From contig NZ_AP021888.1 of NCBI RefSeq assembly GCF_011398155.1, positions 578,001 to 642,000 on the forward strand: a stretch of 64,000 bases of DNA. Direction: 5' to 3'. The DNA is from Thiosulfativibrio zosterae (lineage in GTDB: Bacteria > Pseudomonadota > Gammaproteobacteria > Thiomicrospirales > Thiomicrospiraceae). Shown in pieces: positions 61,923-64,000 of the stretch. Numbering within the stretch: position 1 is the stretch's first letter; each line of letters starts with the position of its first letter. The notes beneath the pieces were generated by a model. It made no database searches. It worked only from the letters and a program-made list of their open reading frames with translations, and was not told where the DNA came from. A program made the position numbers and the translations under genes.

Positions 61923-63137
61923 TTAATGGGTCAATTCAATATTGACCATTTGCGTTACCTGTTCAATGGTAATGGCATCCATGCAGACAGGTTCGGTACA
62001 GGGGGTTTTGCGGTGGTTCGCAGCGCTCACGCACGGAGAACAAGCCAGGCCGGCAAAAATGGCGGTACTGTTACCCAGTGAGCCATAGAGTTTGGGAGTT
62101 TCTGGCCCAAACAATACAAAGGTTTTTAACGGGGTAATCGAAGAAAAATGTCCAGGCCCAGAGTCATTGGTGACCATGAGCGTTGAAATCGAATACAAAA
62201 TTGGCATTTCTAAAAGTTTTAATTGCCCGGCAAAGTTGATGCATCGAGGATGATTGACTTGTTCTAACAGGGCTTGAGCCTCAGCTTTTTCACCGGGCGC
62301 GCCGGTAATTAAAATAATGATATCTTCATGCTGATTGAGCAGGTTTTGCATCAGAGCAATAAAGTTGGCCTTGGGCCAGCGACGCTGCGGTAATAGGTCG
62401 CTGGCGTTAGGGTTAATCAACACAATTCTCGGCGTTGTTTCAGGATAAGATGGCGCAAGCCCAGCTACTTTTTCTTGAATAACGGCTTGTTGTTCTGGGC
62501 TGAAAGTCACTTGATCAAGTTTAATATCTGCTTCAGAGATTACGATTTTAGAAAACGGCATTTCATGTGTTTTGGCTTCTAGGGCGTAAATCAAAGAAAT
62601 GAAATTTTTGGCAATGTGAATATGCGGGTTATAGGCAACCTTGTGGGTCAGCATTTCGCCACGATACAAGCCTTCGCCATGAAAATTATGGTAGCCGACA
62701 CGGTTTTTGGCGCCACTAAAACCGGTTAACAAAGCGGAAACGCGTGAAAACAACTCTAAGTCTATCGCGGTATCTATGTTGTTTTTACGACACCAAAATA
62801 AAAATTTCACAGCATCTCGTATGAGCGTGAAGATATTATCTTCACAAAGGGTAAAGATGTTGTTTTGCGGAATGGTGTTGAGCAGGTCTAAGCTGGGTTT
62901 ATTTTTACTGAAGATGACGAAAAAAAGTTCCGCATCAAAAGTACGTTGCGCGCGTTTCATCGCCGGGTCTGCAATGATGGTGCTACCCATTTCAGAGAGT
63001 TCAACAAATAAAATATTTTTAGGTTGAGAAGGTTTTTTGCCTTGCATCCAATCCCCTAACTTAATCAAAAAAGTACCGATAAAAGTCAGCGGGATTCCTA
63101 AGTGGTGGTCCACTTTGCGCATCAAATCTACATTCAT
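61923..63137 (-). CDS. Glycosyltransferase family 9 (heptosyltransferase-like)
   Basis: 404 residues. ILFVELSEMGSTIIADPAMKRAQ at about 42-65 is the N-terminal GT9 loop, followed by IDTAIDLELFSRVSALLTGFSGAKNRVGYHNFHGEGLY; the C-terminal half has IVLINPNASDLLPQRRWP, ILITGAPGEKAEA and VTNDSGPGHFSSITPLKTFVLFGPETP (nucleotide-sugar site). GT9 enzymes add heptose or similar sugars to lipopolysaccharide core; the exact sugar is not decided. CxxC cysteines near the end (CSPCVSAANHRKTPC) are unusual. Follows the flippase-like gene by 21 bases. Confidence 0.88.
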   Translation of the reverse strand: MNVDLMRKVDHHLGIPLTFIGTFLIKLGDWMQGKKPSQPKNILFVELSEMGSTIIADPAMKRAQRTFDAELFFVIFSKNKPSLDLLNTIPQNNIFTLCEDNIFTLIRDAVKFLFWCRKNNIDTAIDLELFSRVSALLTGFSGAKNRVGYHNFHGEGLYRGEMLTHKVAYNPHIHIAKNFISLIYALEAKTHEMPFSKIVISEADIKLDQVTFSPEQQAVIQEKVAGLAPSYPETTPRIVLINPNASDLLPQRRWPKANFIALMQNLLNQHEDIIILITGAPGEKAEAQALLEQVNHPRCINFAGQLKLLEMPILYSISTLMVTNDSGPGHFSSITPLKTFVLFGPETPKLYGSLGNSTAIFAGLACSPCVSAANHRKTPCTEPVCMDAITIEQVTQMVNIELTH

Positions 63138-63158
63138 AATCTTGTCGTCTTATTCCGT

Positions 63159-64000
63159 TTAAAAATATTTGTGCTTGCTTTTGATAAAGAAAAACAGTCC
63201 TGGCAAAGCCGCTACCATCAGGGTAACGCCATAAATCAATGACATGGCCAAAACCAGATTTTGATCAATTCCGATTAACAAAAACAAGCCAATCAGCGCA
63301 CCTTCTCTAACCCCCCAGCCCGCAAATGAAATGGGGAGTATGGTCAGTAAAATGGCGGGTGGTATCAGTACTAAATAGGTTACTAGGGGTTCATTAATGC
63401 CTAAGCTGTGTCCTATGCCGAATAGAGCTAACATGGAAAATAAATGAATCAAAATGGATAATCCGAGTTGTTCGGCAATGCGTTTAGGCGTTTTGTAGAT
63501 AGATCGAAAACGATGCGACAGCTCAAAAAATAATCGTGTGATTTTATAGCGCTCAAAAATAGTAAATTTATGGATGGCCATGAGAATAAATAGTCCAAAT
63601 ATGGCGGCTAATATAATCAGGTTGATGGTCATAAATAGACCGGGCGGCAGAAGGTCGGATTCAATAAGATTGGCCGAGAGATTTAATAGAAGAAGCCCTA
63701 AAAGCCCAACAATACGGTCAATAAAAACACCATAAAAAGCTTCTTTCACCAAACCGCCGTTAGCAGAAACTTCGGCTATTCGATAGGCATCGCCACCAAT
63801 ACTGGTGGGTAAAACTTGGTTAAACAGGCTGCCTTTAAAGTAACTTTTTAAATAAAAACTAAAAGTATGAGGGAATTTAAGAATATCCATAATCAAATAC
63901 CAGCGATAGGCAGCAAGGCTCTGACTGAGTAATTGCATGACCAGCGCGGCGGCAATTAAGCCAAAACTTGCATGGATAATGTTTTGCCAGACGGCTTGAA
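63159..64000 (-). CDS. Flippase-like membrane protein (LPG synthase TM region family), N-terminus cut
   Basis: The frame stays open to the window edge, so the gene continues beyond 64000 and its start is not visible. About 280 residues are seen, with many hydrophobic segments. RWYLIMDILKFPHTFSFYLKSYFKGSLFNQVLPTSIGGDAYRIAEV and SFAGWGVREGALIGLF match the membrane domain of UPF0104/AglD/MprF-like proteins (GGD-x-x-R and GWGVRE motifs). No cytoplasmic synthase domain can be judged. Adjacent to a GT9 gene, so probably envelope polysaccharide or lipid work. Confidence 0.88.
   Translation of the reverse strand, partial: QAVWQNIIHASFGLIAAALVMQLLSQSLAAYRWYLIMDILKFPHTFSFYLKSYFKGSLFNQVLPTSIGGDAYRIAEVSANGGLVKEAFYGVFIDRIVGLLGLLLLNLSANLIESDLLPPGLFMTINLIILAAIFGLFILMAIHKFTIFERYKITRLFFELSHRFRSIYKTPKRIAEQLGLSILIHLFSMLALFGIGHSLGINEPLVTYLVLIPPAILLTILPISFAGWGVREGALIGLFLLIGIDQNLVLAMSLIYGVTLMVAALPGLFFFIKSKHKYF

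Noticed and set aside
62044-62055. GCCAGGCCGGCA in the glycosyltransferase gene, resembling the palindrome
   Set aside because: Only the left half and centre match; the right half lacks CCTGG, so it is not a member.
1-64000. Mobile elements, CRISPR, tRNA or rRNA genes
   Set aside because: No transposase, integrase, direct-repeat array or RNA-gene structure was seen; gene order looks chromosomal and stable.

Overview
The window is a gene-dense bacterial chromosome segment of a gammaproteobacterium. Gene order and family content (S10-spc-alpha ribosomal operons, TatD/TcdA, pyrB with a degenerate pyrC', yqgE-ruvX, lpoA-yraN, rsmI, pilT-pilU, holC-pepA-lptFG) point that way. A two-gene 2-oxoacid:ferredoxin oxidoreductase and the TIGR03623-like nuclease/helicase pair would fit a sulfur-oxidising Thiomicrospira/Hydrogenovibrio/Thiomicrorhabdus type organism. 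That placement is inference from gene content, not proof. I see no rRNA, tRNA, CRISPR array, insertion sequence or phage, and no gene-free stretch longer than about 200 bases.

Layout. 1-11850: the ribosomal protein cluster (end of rplD to rplQ, with secY and rpoA), all on +, with an internal hairpin and promoter at the S10/spc boundary and a strong terminator at its end. 11868-14106: tatD-like and tcdA, then a convergent DUF2927 lipid-free exported protein. 14134-20119: uvrA, a DUF5610-like protein, yggS, ppk2 and a small protein. 20127-25173: a leftward pyrimidine/housekeeping operon (pyrB, inactive pyrC', an unknown gene; ruvX, yqgE, apbE). 25301-30391: a CDF zinc exporter, a GlcG/HbpS-like protein, sdaA, a pseudouridine synthase, a DnaQ-like exonuclease and a stand-alone HIRAN protein. 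30453-41942: korAB plus a ferritin-like third gene, a YgjP-like peptidase, an RDD membrane protein, an AddB-like/AddA-like recombination pair and a methyltransferase. 42002-48941: a poly-HAMP chemoreceptor, an exported rhodanese, yraN, lpoA, rsmI and a small exported ATP-dependent DNA ligase (LigE type). 49000-54436: aspartate aminotransferase, uvrB, a TPR protein and an L,D-transpeptidase. 54511-64000: an M14 amidase, pilU, pilT, holC, pepA, lptFG, a family 9 glycosyltransferase and a flippase-like membrane protein cut by the window end.

The most striking signal is not a gene. A perfect 12-base palindrome, ACCAGGCCTGGT, occurs nine times between 14 kb and 61 kb, with five further copies differing at one base and two at two bases, usually flanked by A/T tracts. 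Chance expectation for a perfect copy in 64 kb is about 0.004. The copies sit both in coding sequence (all three frames) and between genes, once as the loop of a transcription terminator and once over the uvrA stop codon. They are absent from the ribosomal cluster and fall in or near uvrA, uvrB, the AddAB-like genes, the exported ligase and (degenerate) pilT/pilU. This looks like a dispersed genome-wide word: a candidate DNA uptake sequence, or a HIP1-like palindrome, which I have not seen described.

How the genes work together. The window holds nucleotide excision repair (UvrA, UvrB), double-strand-end processing (AddAB-like), a replication clamp-loader accessory (HolC), type IV pilus retraction (PilT, PilU) and a periplasmic ligase. 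Together with the palindrome these are the parts expected of a naturally transformable organism, although no ComEA/ComEC/DprA is present here to confirm it. The envelope is served by LptF/LptG, LpoA, the L,D-transpeptidase pair and the sugar transferase at the right end.
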